Below, piece after piece: positions 49,160 to 60,412 of a DNA stretch of 64,000 nt. The notes under the pieces were generated by a model, which saw nothing but the letters and a program-made list of their open reading frames with translations, was not told where the DNA came from and ran no database searches. This DNA is from Hyaloscypha bicolor E (taxonomy: Eukaryota > Ascomycota > Leotiomycetes > Helotiales > Hyaloscyphaceae), in NCBI RefSeq assembly GCF_002865645.1, contig NW_020194686.1, positions 62,001 through 126,000 of the forward strand, read 5' to 3'. Position numbers and translations under genes: made by a program. How positions within the stretch are numbered: the stretch's first letter is position 1; every line of letters begins with the position of its first letter.

Positions 49160-49690
49160 TGAAGGGATAAGTTTACTAAAAGTGCCTTGAGGCTTAATAT
49201 GGGCTTATGCAGCTTGACAGGTACTGAACGCCCCCAAACGCCCATAAATATAGGCGAGTCCACTAATTAGTAGCGAGTAAAGGGGGGATAATTAACCCTA
49301 ATGCACACCTCTCTATACACACTTTGTTCTGAATTCTAATAAAGATTATAAAGATACTTTGGCCAGGAAACTCACCTAATCTCAATGCAATTGAGAAAGC
49401 CTGGTTTTGGATGAAAAAGGAGACTACCAAGCGGGGACCTACTAGTAATAGAAAGAAGCTGAGAGTAAGATGGGAGAAATGCTGGGAAGACCTTCCCCAG
49501 AGCAAGATTCAAGAGTGGATTGCAGCAATTCCTGATTATGTAAAGGAGATAAGGGGGGAATAAGTATAAAGAAGGTAGGGACAAGGGCCAAGAGAAAGTG
49601 ATTATATATTAGATAGTTATTTTTATAAGATAGAATCGAACTGATCAAAAAATAATCGAAATCGGAGGTTTAGCGAGGTAAGCCACATTT
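49160..49690 (+). mobile_element. Second Tc1/mariner fragment with transposase C-terminus
   Basis: A 530-bp block that separates the two halves of the right piggyBac repeat and is absent from the left repeat. At 49,349-49,563 the plus strand encodes LWPGNSPNLNAIEKAWFWMK, RGPTSNRKKLRVRWEKCW and AAIPDYVKEI: the last catalytic Glu region and C-terminus of a mariner-type DDE transposase, different from the one at 47.4-49.1 kb and almost free of RIP. A one-base shift in a G-run at 49,555 separates it from GGNKYKEGRDK. The 5' part is missing. Confidence 0.65.
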
Positions 49691-49825
49691 CAGGGGACCC
49701 TTACAGGGCTTACAGGGAACTAGGACTAGCTACAGGGAGATTAAAGTAAGACCTTACAGGGCATTTAGTGGCCTTCATAAAATAATGCCCTGTATTCCCG
49801 ATACTTTATGCCGTGATCTTCGTAC
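49690..49825 (-). repeat. Right terminal inverted repeat (outer part) of the piggyBac-like element
   Basis: Reverse complement of 17,786-17,905, nearly identical over cgaagatcacgg-cataaag, gggcattattttatgaaggc and the tctccctgtagctagtccta block. The inner part of the repeat continues at 49,064-49,155 after the 530-bp insert. Confidence 0.75.
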
Positions 49826-49987
49826 ACATAAATGATTCCCAATCTGACATAAGACTGCAGAGGCGTCAGCATTTGAGCTATCGTTTGGAATCATTTTGGA
49901 ATTCCCTCAATCTACGAATGCGGCATCGAGCTTCAGCCGCTGGGCCACGGATCAATTAATTCAAATTGCTCGAGGGCGGCAAAAAGT

Positions 49988-49997
49988 GTATATATAT
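49988..49997 (+). promoter_or_regulatory. Candidate TATA box of the lactonase-like gene
   Basis: tatatatatt about 90 bp upstream of the ATG at 50,087. Only position and sequence support it. Confidence 0.35.
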
Positions 49998-50086
49998 TCC
50001 GCCTCGCAAAGTCATTATCAGCCTTTTGTCAGAGGTGACTTTTAATTTCTATTGAGTTTCCAAAAACAACAAATATAGAACTAACA

Positions 50087-51424
50087 ATGAAATTTTATAT
50101 TTCGTTTCTATTAGGCTGTCAGCTATCAGCTATTCTGGCTCTCCCAGTAGCCAAGTCTTCATTGGGCATCAATCGAGTTCTCTACTTTCTCGACAATGAC
50201 GCAGCAGGCAATTCTATTGTTTCGGCTCAAATTTCAAACCGAGATGGAACACTGTCTTCTGCAGTTAAAACACCTACAGGCGGGAATGGTCTGCCGCAAT
50301 TGGCCGCTGTGTCGCAGGACTCTGTGGTTGTTTCCGGCAATGTATAAACCCAATTGACCTTTCGCTTACTGTCGTCTCTATGTTTGACAAGAGATTTCTA
50401 ACGCCAGGATTACTTTCTAGTATCTGTTCAATATCAATGCCGGAAGCAATACTGTATCATTATTCGGCATAAATCCTTCGAATCCTCTACATCCATATCT
50501 TATTGGAGAACCTGCCCCTTCATTGGGTCATATTCCAGTCTCAGTGACTTACTCTCAGGAGTTAAATATGGGTCAGTTATTATACAGTTTATTTCTGCGG
50601 TATGATGATCTGACTTGATGCTTTTAGCTTGCGTGGTAAACGGCGGCGATGTTGCAGGAGTGGCCTGCTTCTCAGTCGATTCAAAGAGGGGACTTCGTAA
50701 CTTGGGCCCTCTACGATCAATCCCACAACCCCCGGGTGCTGCTCCACCACCCGTGGGACCTCTGATCATCACTGGTGATATAACTTTTGATTCCTCCTCC
50801 TCCGCACTGTTCACAACTGTTATGAGTGCCAATGGTGGTCCGGGGTCCTTATACGCCTATCCTGTCATCGATCGTCAGGTTAGCCATACTCTAGTCAACA
50901 ACACTGTCGATGCTCTCACGATACCCTTCAGTCTGAACTTCTTGGGCTCCGATAATAAATTAATCGTCACGAATCCTCACAATGGATCGCCTGGTGCTGC
51001 ACTTTTGGACATCTCCCCTTCACTACAAATCGTCGACGAAAAGCTCATCACTATCCCGGGACAAGAAGCATCGTGTTGGGTTGCAGAAGCTCTAGAATAC
51101 GATACGCTCTTTATTATGGACGCAGCAAGGCCGACAATAACCATTGTGGATTCTAGAGATGGCGCGATTAAGGGACAGTTCAGCTTTGAAACACCCGCGG
51201 CTGGAGCCATGGATACCAAAGTTGATCGGAACACTCTCTACACTATCACGGATCCTTTCGCCAGTAACCTCACACTTATAGCCTCACCGCAGATTCTTGT
51301 GTATGATATCACTTCTGTGATAGAAAATGGAACTCCCAAACAGATTCAAAGTTTTGATATCTTCAGCGAAGTGGGGCAAATTCCAGATTTAATGGGCCTT
51401 GCTATATATCCAGCGATTGACTGA
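50087..51424 (+). CDS. Secreted lactonase-like seven-bladed beta-propeller protein (3-carboxymuconate cyclase-like)
   Basis: Three exons, 50,087-50,341, 50,421-50,571 and 50,628-51,424, give 400 residues. Introns are GTATAA...TAG (79 nt) and GTCAGT...TAG (56 nt); phases agree. Signal peptide MKFYISFLLGCQLSAILALP. Repeated propeller-like strands follow: RVLYFLDNDAAGNSIVSAQI, YLFNINAGSNTVSLFGINP, ACVVNGGDVAGVACFSVD, DTLFIMDAARPTITIVDSRD and a terminal LMGLAIYPAID. This matches the fungal secreted proteins often annotated as 3-carboxymuconate cyclase or 6-phosphogluconolactonase-like. Catalysis is unproven for most of them. A short asparagine-linked glycosylation potential (NNT, NLT) is seen. 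It sits only about 260 bp from the transposon stack yet shows no RIP stops. Confidence 0.85.
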
Positions 51425-54400
51425 GGGTCACGAGTCTTTTCAGCATAATCCTCTTTAATCAGTATCTATTATGACTATCCCTATATCACTTCTCTGCATG
51501 TTAAGTTTCTCGCCTGAGGTTGCAACCCTGTGTCGAGGTGCTGGTGGATACGCTTTAGTCAAGAATAATATATTACTCGTGTTGTTCTTCATGCCCAGTT
51601 GTCCCCAAGTTTTCATATTTATTAAATCGCAACATCAAGAGATTCAGGTCTAGTCCTTTTCTCGATAATTATAACTTATTAACTTGTAAAAAGGCCTTCT
51701 TATATAACTAAACTCTACCCCTGCCTCTAACCAAACTCCAACGTTTCCATACTCACTACGAACACCACGTTAGAAAGTCCGGCTCACTAATCAGAAGGCC
51801 ACATCTCACCTGTAGACTACATCTAGCAGGCCCTGCGGGCCACCGAGCTTTACTCCTATATAGCGATCAATACGAACTGAGGAACAGAATATCCCTCCCA
51901 CCACACGATTCCAACCTGCGGAAATTGGCCTACCTTTAGAAACTTTCTATTCCAAATCGCCCTGAATGCCGGAGGAGATGGATGATTTCCCTCAGCCTTT
52001 AAGGCTTTGAATTGCGACTTAGGAGGTGCATTTGATCTCTTTCCAAGTTCCAGCACTATCTCCTCTTGCAGGTCTTTCGCACTCTCCTTACTTCTCTCTC
52101 CTCTCTCCCCTCTCCCCTCTCTCGTTCGCTAATAAATCGCTTGCTTAAAAAAAGCAGAGTTGAGCAAAAGGCAAGAAGAGCCTCAACTATGCATCTCCTT
52201 CCTCGAAGAGTTCTTCAAACGAAAACGCAGTGAGACCTAGACGGCCAGATGTGAAGGACTACGATTCTCCAATAGCACTAGGCAATGCATGGGAGTAGAT
52301 AAGCTTCTTGCGGACTTGCAAGCACCTCAGACTTCAATTGCATGTGAGGATGGACTTCAGGATGTTGAGGTACTGAGATAACATTGCTGAGAGCTGTAAA
52401 TGGGAGATAGATCAGCAATGCATACTGCTGTAAATTTATACAAGCGTAACTGAGGAGCCCTAGACACAATAATTGGTAGGTGATGAACCGTTGCAAGTGA
52501 GATGCCTTGCAATAGATGAGTATTGACGAACGAGACGTCGTTAAGAATCTCCAACCCCACGAAAGGCACGGACTTTCATTCCGCCGAATCACGGGACCCA
52601 GACTCAGAACGTGGGAGAACGTTGGTAATACCAATTATGTTTTCCACCACCTTCCCAAAAGCCCTTCAATTCATCCAGAATACACTCAATCCCCTTAATA
52701 TCCCCCATGCAGCTCCCTCAGAACCAAGACTCTCCAGCCCAGCAAACTCGTCCTCTCAGTACCTTTTCCAACACTCCCTTAACAGCCCGCCGCTCTGAAC
52801 CTTCCCGAACGCCGCCATAAAGAACCCCTTGTCGCGATACCCAGCCTCGCCGCTCCGCTCAGAAAAGAAACAAGAGACTCCCCCCCCCTTCCTTTCCTTT
52901 CAGTAAGGACATAATCCCCACTGCCCTCGTCTCCATCTCCATCTCCATCTACCTCTCAATCTAGCGGTGTGACACTGCTCCGTTCTCCAGCCAGCACTCC
53001 CGTCACGGTGCTTATCTCGCATAGAACCCGTTGAGCCTTGCGTCTCACGGCTCACGGCTCACGCCCTGCAGTGCCACCACCGCCATCAAAGATGTTAGGC
53101 GTCCCCGCTGGAGGCGGCGCGAGCAGGAGGAAAAAGGGGCTGATGTACTCCATGGGGAATGTATGTTTTTCTCCCATCATTACATCACTTGATCTGATCC
53201 CGTTTGCCCATCCCGTTTTTTGTCTGCCATTTCTTTCGCGCTTGCAAGTGCAGCTTTCCATTGTTGCCGCTCAACACGTGCGAGATGCAGCGTCGCGTAT
53301 GGCTACGACTGGCTGCGCACGTTTGACGAGCGGTGAAGGGTATGGAGGGTCCGGCAACGCAAGTAGCAGCCCGTGGACCCGACTCGGCGCAATGGCTCTA
53401 GATCCAGGAACCCGAGGTTGTACAGAAGTCCCTCAGCTTTGGGCAGGAGGCCACATGAGGCAGTTTCTGCATCGGGTACTGGACCTAGTGAGTGGTCCAA
53501 TTGGATACCCAAAGCCGGGCAGAAGTACTCGCTCTATGACCTGGTGATGGAATCTCCTGATGGACTATTGTCGAAGAGAGGCATATGATTTGTCCCTTGG
53601 TACCTTCGGGTGAGCATTGATGGACCCGAGGCGCTGTCTAGCTGCAGGGTCTGACAAAGGGACTGCTTCGAAGCATGGGGGAGAAGCAGAACCCCCACAG
53701 TTAAAGCTGCACCTGATGCTCAGATACTTCTGGGCTTGAAACTCAATTGCGTTGCCTTCGACCTGAAGCTTCAATTCATTGTACTTCTTGCTTTCTATAT
53801 ACTTTTTCGCGAGCAAGACGTTCTGGACTCTCGTCTCTCTGTGCTGCGTTGTCGTTTTTGGAGGGGCAGATCTCCTTGAACCTACTTGAACCTATGTAGA
53901 CAGAAATGAATAACCTCAGTATTCTCAGACAACATTTCCCCAAATTCGCTTCCAAGCTGGTTAGTTAGCATCGCCGCTCTGCTTAGACGCTCCTCACCTT
54001 GGCCCTACCTTGATTGCTTTAGGCAGCTGCCGAATGATGGATTCGAACCAGGTGGCTACTGTCACTGGCGAACGCTTCTCGCAGCTGCTTTTTCAATGCG
54101 ACGGTTTCCATGGGACCAATTACCATTTCGAGAATTCTTCTATTGACACTAATCTCCTGAGTGAGACGTCAGCTAGTCGGGCAATGATGCGCTGTACCAC
54201 ATTGTCTGATTATGAAATGTGTGCCTCGCATGCAGAGACTTATCAGAGACTCAAAACAAACTCTTAGAAAGTATCATCGCAAACTACTTATATTTTAATG
54301 GGCCCAATTAACTAGGCCCCTGGGACTGCAACCCACCCAGGAACGGTCTGAAGTGTTCATGATACGAAGAACGATCTTGACTAAAATACTCCCATTCTTG

Positions 54401-55017
54401 GGTCTGACCGTTTCGCAAGCTGTGTAATTCACGTGCCCGACGCAGCTTCACGAGGGCCCGGCTCTGAGAGAATTCGTTCATTTAAAACGCCTGGCGGTGT
54501 CGAGAGACTCCCTTGTGGGGGATGGGGTAAATGAAGAGCCGCAGCCTTTGCATGAGACGTACCACCAAATTTGGAAGAAGCATGGATCCAATTAGACTAT
54601 GGAGACGCCTATGATGATAGACAGCAGTCGTTCTTAAAGCAAGGCCTACGGGGAATTGCAATGAACAAAGAACAGTGTTGTCCATCCTTAAAAAATCTTG
54701 TGTTGTGGCAAAGGGATGCCCAATATGGTGTTTATCCGGATGAATATCAAGCAGAGGCTGGTAGGATTTTGGACGCACTGTACGTATTATTCTTTAAAAC
54801 TTCCCTGGGCGCTTGCTGACACGAACAATATACAGCAGCCTAGTTTCCACATTCCAGGAAGTGGGGATTCGATTCGACTTTACTTTCGGCAACCCAACTA
54901 AGTTTGGAGCTTCGAATCTGATGAATTAGAAAGAATAGGAGTTGAAAATCCGACTTTTTGCATTCTGCTAAAGCATGCCACTCAGGCCTGAGTCCAAATC
55001 TAAATTTAATTCGAGGT
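51425..55017. other. 3.6-kb region without a recognisable gene
   Basis: Normal composition, many short overlapping ORFs, no convincing family. Visible details: a CT-rich tract (about 52,080-52,130), a ccatct repeat (52,931-52,952), a possible small exon with a GTATGT donor at 53,089-53,161 (PAGGGASRRKKGLMYSMGN), and a possible exon near 54,571-54,780. None could be extended into a gene. It could hold decayed genes or non-conserved ones. Confidence 0.4.
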
Positions 55018-55823
55018 TTAATTTGGAATTGGCAAGCCTTGACGCCTCGACCAGTATAAAGATGACTCTCGACTGAGCTGGCTCTCTGGTGACATTCTAG
55101 CGCAGCGTAGAGGCGGGTTTTGGGGGCGAGCGGAACAAGATGTCGTGGCCTCGGATCTGGCGCGCCGCGGATGAAGGTCCATAGCCATAGCACCGACACT
55201 GTCGTGCAATGGCTCGCGCGAAGGGAGGGCGTGTATGGAATTCGACGTCGAAGCTCCTTGTTCGGCAAGCCGCAAGCGTAGAGCCGTCTCAGGGGAGTCA
55301 CCAATATCGTGCCACCCATCGGAACTGGAAGGAGGGGCCGGAGTTGTCGAGTCGACGGCATTATCTGGGCTATCAAAAAGACCCGCGCCTCGCCCTGTAC
55401 TTTCAGCACAAAGATTAACGTCATCGACTTCGGCTTCGGAGGCACTCGAGTTGTCATCTCCCTGCAGGACAATTAGATCTTCTACACAAGGTTAGAAAAC
55501 CTGGTCGTCTATTTCGACGAGGATAGTGGGCGCTCACGTAGACTCCTGCCTGAGTTATCGCCTGGTGCAAACCCGTTATGGTCGATGGAGCCGCCCCTCT
55601 CCTTAGCAGTTGCCTCCTTAACTCCGAGACCTGTCTTGTCCTGTCTTGTCCGGTCCTCCGCTACGAAGCCCTGCTCTTGTAGCTTGGTAAGCAGCAGTTC
55701 TTGGATTGTGGGAAGGTCACGATCGTCATTATGTGACTTGGAGGGAGCACATAAGAGAGCTGGCCTTCTCATAGTTCTAGACAAGCAACCTTCTTTCCTG
55801 ACCATCAATTGATGCTTTTGCAA
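55018..55823 (-). CDS. Unrecognised acidic, probably disordered protein, 5' end missing
   Basis: Two frames join cleanly over a GTGAGC...TAG intron (55,482-55,537): exon 55,538-55,823 ends GRSL, exon 55,018-55,481 starts DLIVLQGDDNSSASEAEVDD, phase 1 conserved. Readable motifs: NDDRDLPTIQELLLTKL near the start, an acidic Ser/Glu run, then STTPAPPSSSDGWHDIGDSP and an Arg/Ser-rich tail. At least 249 residues, low complexity, no domain known to me. No ATG is convincing; the frame is open up to the LTR fragment at 55,836, so the N-terminus may have been cut off. Possibly the tail of a transposon-linked ORF. Confidence 0.4.
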
Positions 55824-55835
55824 TCGTACACTGCT

Positions 55836-55936
55836 CCTGTTTTGCCGCGCATTTCTTGCTTTTGGTATTTAGTCTCGTTCTGCTCTCTGGCTTACTTTAC
55901 GTGGGTTTTGTTCTCGTCGCGGTTTCCCTCCCATAA
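55836..55936 (+). repeat. Fragment of a diverged LTR related to the Ty3 family
   Basis: The block ending gcggtttccctcccataat is the reverse complement of the start of the 14,269 LTR (attatgggagggaaac...), with similarity over about 100 bp (ttacgtgggttttg, ctctggcttact). Differences are not mainly RIP type, so it is a diverged subfamily. Moderately AT-rich DNA follows to about 56,080. Confidence 0.6.
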
Positions 55937-56144
55937 TATTATTGCAGTATTAAGAAGCTTTAATTTACTTAGGAATATTAATTTTATATTAAGTCGAGTT
56001 ATAACAATTTAAAGTCCTTTATTTTTGGTTATTTTAATAAATACCATGCTTTTATAAATATAAATAGATTAAAGAATATATGAAAGCTACGACTATTACT
56101 CAAACCGTTTTCATTTATGCTTATGTGCTATTTGAACATTCAAA

Positions 56145-57295
56145 TTAGACCTGCAGATATTGACGAATCATTTCAAGGCCCATCAAATCTCCTTCCTTTG
56201 TCCCCATCAATTCTAAACTAACGAAACCCCACGTACGCTCTCCACTAAAGCCAACGGCCCACAAATTGCCTTCAATATCTAGAAGCATATTCCTCGGGCA
56301 TACATTGCCCATACCACCGCTATCCCGTGCAGCTGCCCGATGATATTCTTGACTTGACTAGCCCAATCCTCTCGTTGGAGCTTCGACACCCCGTCCATGT
56401 TGTCTCTCAAATCACTCAAGTCGGACAATGGCGAGCCTGGAGTTATATAGCCCGTCAGGAAGCCAATCACGGTCCCCGATTGCTGGTTGGTAGTAACGAG
56501 ACCTTCGAGCCTTGGTACTCGGATTCAATTAGCAAGCCCAGCAACCTGGATCCTCTGTAACATTTGGCAATTGCGGCCAATTGCTGCGTGTTCAAATCCG
56601 CGACCTGTTGCCTTACAGAATTGGGTCCGATTATCTGCAAGCACTTTATACGCTCTTCCTGGCACAATTGTTTCCAGGATCTTAATATGCGATACATCAA
56701 ACGCGGGTAAGTCTCCATGTATGCCTGATATGTCTTGATGCTCAAAGGAAAGCGCGGGTGGGGTGAACTCTTATCGATGAATCAAGGATGCGTTGCCATC
56801 TACCGTTATCATCTGAAACCAAAAGCGTTTCGGGTTCAGTGCTTCTCTTAGCGTGGTCGTGGATCCATCTAGGGGATTTGGTCCCGCAAGGTCTTGAAAT
56901 AATTGGCTGCCTATAGTAAAAATCAAATCCTCGATCTCGTACAATGTTCGCATGCCTGCCGCATCAAGTATCCCATCGTCAGTCACTCCTGCGTTCAACT
57001 TTTGAAGATAGACCGACTCAATTGAATCGGGTACGTTGTAGCCTGGTAACGGCCCGGGGCCAGCGGGGTATTTTGATGCAAAGGCGCCAGGATCGAAGCC
57101 ATACCGGAGAAGTGTAGGCGTCGTCGTCGAGGATTCCGGAAGCAACTCCACCACAAATTGGCAGTTACTATACGCTAGCGTGATCACGCACGGCCTGTTT
57201 TTCCCGACTCGCGCGCTGCGAAGCTCTATGTCAAGAGGCGATAGAGGTAGTGCCGGGGCGGCGCCGGTTAGAGAAGAGCGTCCTTGTTGCGACAT
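56145..57295 (-). pseudogene. Kinase-like (APH/fungal kinase superfamily) pseudogene with three frame breaks
   Basis: The ATG at 57,295 opens 174 codons (PLSPLDIELRSARVGK, FVVELLPESSTTTPTLLRYG). The frame then shifts near 56,775 to KSSPHPRFPLSIKTYQAYME, again near 56,515 to PRLEGLVTTNQQSGTVIGFL, and again near 56,305 to GNVCPRNMLLDIEGNLWAVG, ending at 56,145. The last parts follow a protein-kinase order: hinge, LHGIAVVWGNVCPRN in place of HRDLKPEN, and LWAVGFSG in place of DFG. The catalytic Asp residues are thus absent even when frames are joined, so the ancestor may already have been a pseudokinase. Two breaks look like one-base losses next to C or G runs, so sequencing error is an alternative for those. 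Confidence 0.55.
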
Positions 57296-57799
57296 TGTAA
57301 AAAGACTAGAGTAGATTGGTTGTTTGGGAAAAGCAGAACAGATAAAGCAGATTTGTTGAATTGAGTATAAATAAGTTGGAGGATTTGGTTCTTTATATAG
57401 AAATCAATCCCTTGCAAGCTATATATCTGTGCGCATTACAATCACATCAAAATAGCGCATATTTGTCTTTAATATGCAGATATATGCAACTTTGCGTATA
57501 TTAGGCCAAGGCTTCCAGTTAACATTGCGTACGTACGATTTAATTATCGAATCTGGTTTCCAGCTGACGTTCTCACATACCACCAACACGCCTGCATACG
57601 CCCGCATGCCACTAACACCTGCATCGGCATCGCATACCAGCAACACCCGCAACACCCACATGGCCCTCGCCTCCCAGCAATACCTACTGTATTTGGCCCC
57701 CTGGACCCCGCATACCACTATCATCTGCACAACCTTCCCGTGCCACTAATTGCGAGCTTTGCCGTACGTGGTCATTGTGGCAACGGTTTCTACTTACTG
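57296..57799. other. Intergenic, with an irregular CACC/CATGC-rich tract
   Basis: 57,575-57,665 is rich in loosely repeated caacac, gcatgcc and cctgcat motifs. No gene is recognised. Confidence 0.4.
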
Positions 57800-58475
57800 A
57801 CCGTTTAATTTCGGACCAGATGTTGGACCAAAGCTGGGGTCATATGTGCCCGATATTCCTGCGGTTGCTCTCCAAGGGCAAGTTCCACAACGTTGGTCCT
57901 AACGTTGGGCATAACGCCGATGGAGGTATCCTTTCACAGTGCCATATGGTCAAACACAGGATGGGTTCGCTTTGGCAATTCAGGCCATCTTCTCAACTGC
58001 AAATAATTCGACGGTTTCGTACATCACAGATGACTCTACCCACCCATTTTCAACGGGAGTTATCGGTACGCGTCTGAGATTGAACGCACCTGGATTGCGA
58101 TCTCAGACTTCTTAGTTGGGTGCAATGCTAATATCCTAGCTTCCAAATTGAAGCCAGGCTATGCATACCTATTTTCTGTGCCTCCGGCAATGCACGGAGG
58201 GGATGTTCCAAACACATTCTTCAATGTGGTTAACCTCCACAATTGACGAGGGACTTCCATTCAATGGGACAGTGGCTAAGGTACTCCAGTGATACTTAAC
58301 CAACTTTGCTATGACAGGGAAACCCACTGCAGAAGGGTGCCAGGACTTTCTGACGTATGGACAGAATGCTACATTGAGGACTATCGATCTCACGGGTCTT
58401 GGGACCCGAATGAGAGACTCTGTGGGGCGGTGCCGCAATGCAAATTCTGGGAAGAGGGCCCGTACTATACGTAGG
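57800..58475 (+). pseudogene. Carboxylesterase (type B) C-terminal relic
   Basis: Pieces in all three plus frames follow the order of a fungal type-B carboxylesterase: SYVPDIPAVALQGQ (57,835-57,880), VGHNADGGIL (57,905-57,935), AIQAIFSTANNSTVSYIT (57,980-58,030), YASEIERTWIAISDFLVGCN (58,065-58,125), AYLFSVPPAMHGGDVPNTFF (58,160-58,220, with the catalytic His), LTNFAMTGKPTAEGC and a YGQNAT block near 58,355. The N-terminal half with the GESAG nucleophile elbow is absent, and at least four frameshifts and stops separate the pieces. Stops are not of RIP type; this is ordinary decay. Confidence 0.65.
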
Positions 58476-58681
58476 AGAAAGCTTGTCCTCCACAATAGAA
58501 CGACTTTGAAGAAGCCAATGAATTGATATTGAAACTGCAAACGATGATTTTTGAAATGCAACTGATTGAAAGCGCCTCCGACGCCGCTTGGGATATTGCA
58601 AAAAAGGAAGTAGGTTGAAGCTTGTAGAGACGCAGGATGTTGTGACTGCAAACAATGAAGCTGAGACTCGTTTGATTTTGA

Positions 58682-60214
58682 TCATCGTCCACTCTGGTCC
58701 TCTTGTTCTCTCGTAAATCCCTCGTCTTCCTCGTCCTCGGCGTCATCTTCCTCGTCGTCATCCTCTTCGCTCTCGCCATCAAGGCCCTGCATCTGTGGTT
58801 CTTCAAAATCCCTGTATAATTCACGATACTCAGCCAAGTAACCCTGCAGCTTCCAAAGTTGCATCTCCAAATCTACAACATACTGTTTCTGCCTAAGCAC
58901 CACGACCTCTCTCTCAAAGATGCTACTAGGAAGTTTCTCCCGTAACTCAGCAAGCTTATCCTTCCCGAGCAATCTTCGTAAATTATGCACCGGTACCTTT
59001 CTGGTTTTGCTCTCCTCTTTTCTACCGGTAGGAACGTCCAAAGTTGCAAATTCGGGAGGAATCTCTCGGCCTTCATCCAACTCCCCGTCCCCACCAGTCC
59101 AAAGGAATGCTCCAACCTGTGGTTTGGCCAGCGCGTCCTCCCACCCTGAACACCCTACGACATAACCCCTCTTTGAGTTTGTCACGCGCACAAAGTCTTC
59201 CAATATTCTTCGCCGCATGAGATTCAGCACGAACTCATGCATGTCGCTTCTCCAGCGTGCGGTACTGAGAAATTTTCCTGCATCCCTGGAATGTCTATAT
59301 CGGTCTGGTATGAAGCGTGTAGGTGGGCCATCAGAGGGCATTATCATACCCCGCCTTCTCGCGAGGCCTTTCATCCTTTTGGTCTGTTTTCTTCCATATC
59401 CCCTCGGGTCTTGCATTGCGCGAATAGTGTGCTGAGAGGCGATGGTGTACACAGAGTAACCTAGAACAGCAGTGGACTCTGCACTAATCTGTTGGGTTTG
59501 ACTTGTGTGTACTTTTTCCTCCTTCGGTTCCAAGTCGGCATCTATCTCTTTCTCTGAAACTGTTGGTCCCTTATATTTCGCCAAGCTCTTCGGAACATAC
59601 CACGGGCTCCCCGTCTCCGGATGCTCCATCAAGTTGAAATCTTGGAGGAAGAACGAAGGCAAGGCATTGTATGTCAATGCACATCTGCGGAGCGGCGTGG
59701 CCAGAGCTCGAGCATAAGGATTCTTACCAAGGATTTGCTGGAGGAGTTCGGGATTCTTGCTGGGTCGCGCCTTTCGTTCAACATATTTCTCTTTTGCTGC
59801 GATGACATCTGGGTCCATCAATGGTGATACAGGGAGCGGCGGGCGCTGGTGAATAATTGGTGGAGATGTATTCTCGACCGCCGCGGCGGCTGCTGGTTCA
59901 CCATGGGGCGCTGCAGGGAGAAGATTGTATGTAGTTGTTTGAGTGTCTTCGGGGAAAGGTTCGTGTGGCGCTATCGGGGGATGGTGATTCTGCTCTTCTG
60001 TAACAGGTGCAGGCGGCGGGGACGCAGCATACCGAAGGGTGTGCGGTCGGAGAATGGCTGCAGGTTTCCATCTTGAGAGGAGGCTGAGAATCCTGGCGCT
60101 GTCGACATCTTGAGAGGGGGATTGGGTTGCAGATGTAGAAGTTGAGTAGAGTCGATTGGTAGCTGCGAGCCACCTCGAGGTGGTGCTACCGGTTGGGGTT
60201 ATGCACTTGTTCAT
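58682..60214 (-). CDS. Predicted mitochondrial protein of unknown function
   Basis: Single exon, 510 residues. The N-terminus ([29 protein letters not shown]) lacks acids, is rich in R/S/T and looks like a mitochondrial presequence. Then comes a proline-rich, low-complexity part, followed from about residue 135 by a conserved-looking region ([71 protein letters not shown]). It ends in a predicted helix ([19 protein letters not shown]) and a very acidic tail ([16 protein letters not shown]). The basic core and the presequence suggest a mitoribosome- or RNA-associated role, but I cannot name the family. Starts head to head with ClpP 198 bp away, so the two may share a promoter. Confidence 0.7.
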   Translation of the reverse strand: MNKCITPTGSTTSRWLAATNRLYSTSTSATQSPSQDVDSARILSLLSRWKPAAILRPHTLRYAASPPPAPVTEEQNHHPPIAPHEPFPEDTQTTTYNLLPAAPHGEPAAAAAVENTSPPIIHQRPPLPVSPLMDPDVIAAKEKYVERKARPSKNPELLQQILGKNPYARALATPLRRCALTYNALPSFFLQDFNLMEHPETGSPWYVPKSLAKYKGPTVSEKEIDADLEPKEEKVHTSQTQQISAESTAVLGYSVYTIASQHTIRAMQDPRGYGRKQTKRMKGLARRRGMIMPSDGPPTRFIPDRYRHSRDAGKFLSTARWRSDMHEFVLNLMRRRILEDFVRVTNSKRGYVVGCSGWEDALAKPQVGAFLWTGGDGELDEGREIPPEFATLDVPTGRKEESKTRKVPVHNLRRLLGKDKLAELREKLPSSIFEREVVVLRQKQYVVDLEMQLWKLQGYLAEYRELYRDFEEPQMQGLDGESEEDDDEEDDAEDEEDEGFTREQEDQSGR

Positions 60215-60412
60215 AACACATGCCTCAGACCTGGTCGGGTGTACACAGGAGAGGATGGTTTCGTTGATGGTAGTGTTTGAAGAAAGACTGCATGTCGCCT
60301 CGGATAAAAGATCAAGCGAGTTCGCGCTTCCTCAATCGCGTCTTCCGAGCGCCAAGGTCAAGCAGACCTTCCATCATGACTCGGTCATAACACCAATTGA
60401 CGACAACTCGAT
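60215..60412. promoter_or_regulatory. Bidirectional promoter region between the mitochondrial protein and ClpP
   Basis: 198 bp separate the two divergent start codons. No TATA box stands out. Both products are predicted mitochondrial, which makes co-regulation plausible; this is inference. Confidence 0.4.

Larger units (their letters stand above)
17786..49825 (+). mobile_element. piggyBac-like transposon, split by nested insertions (outer layer of the stack)
   Basis: Inverted repeats at 17,786-18,010 and 49,064-49,825 share long blocks, including cgaagatcac, gtatcgggaatacagggc and ccatcaactgtccacgctag. Only a TA is common to the outer borders; I see no TTAA duplication, which is atypical for piggyBac. 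The transposase (DDE_Tnp_1_7 type) begins near 18,089 (MSDSPSPPSSPLLGP), continues FDYFSLFFTPELFQTIT and LLVEKLYVFLGAIIYMGVY to 18,460, and resumes at about 46,001 (SQIKIY, NSDFSKGSLYL) through ISSYISL-like blocks to a C-terminus near 47,340. Stops in it are RIP type. Unmutated edges contrast with the heavily mutated core. Confidence 0.7.

Noticed and set aside
53038..53547. 169-residue plus-strand ORF with a basic PAGGGASRRKKGLMYSMGN segment
   Set aside because: No domain is recognised, a GTATGT donor interrupts it, and I found no matching downstream exon.
54571..54819. 82-residue plus-strand ORF with a possible exon end
   Set aside because: No family resemblance, and antisense ORFs of equal quality overlap it.
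57775..58077. 100-residue plus-strand ORF
   Set aside because: Only a short part (GHNADGG) belongs to the esterase relic; most of the ORF is in a shifted frame.
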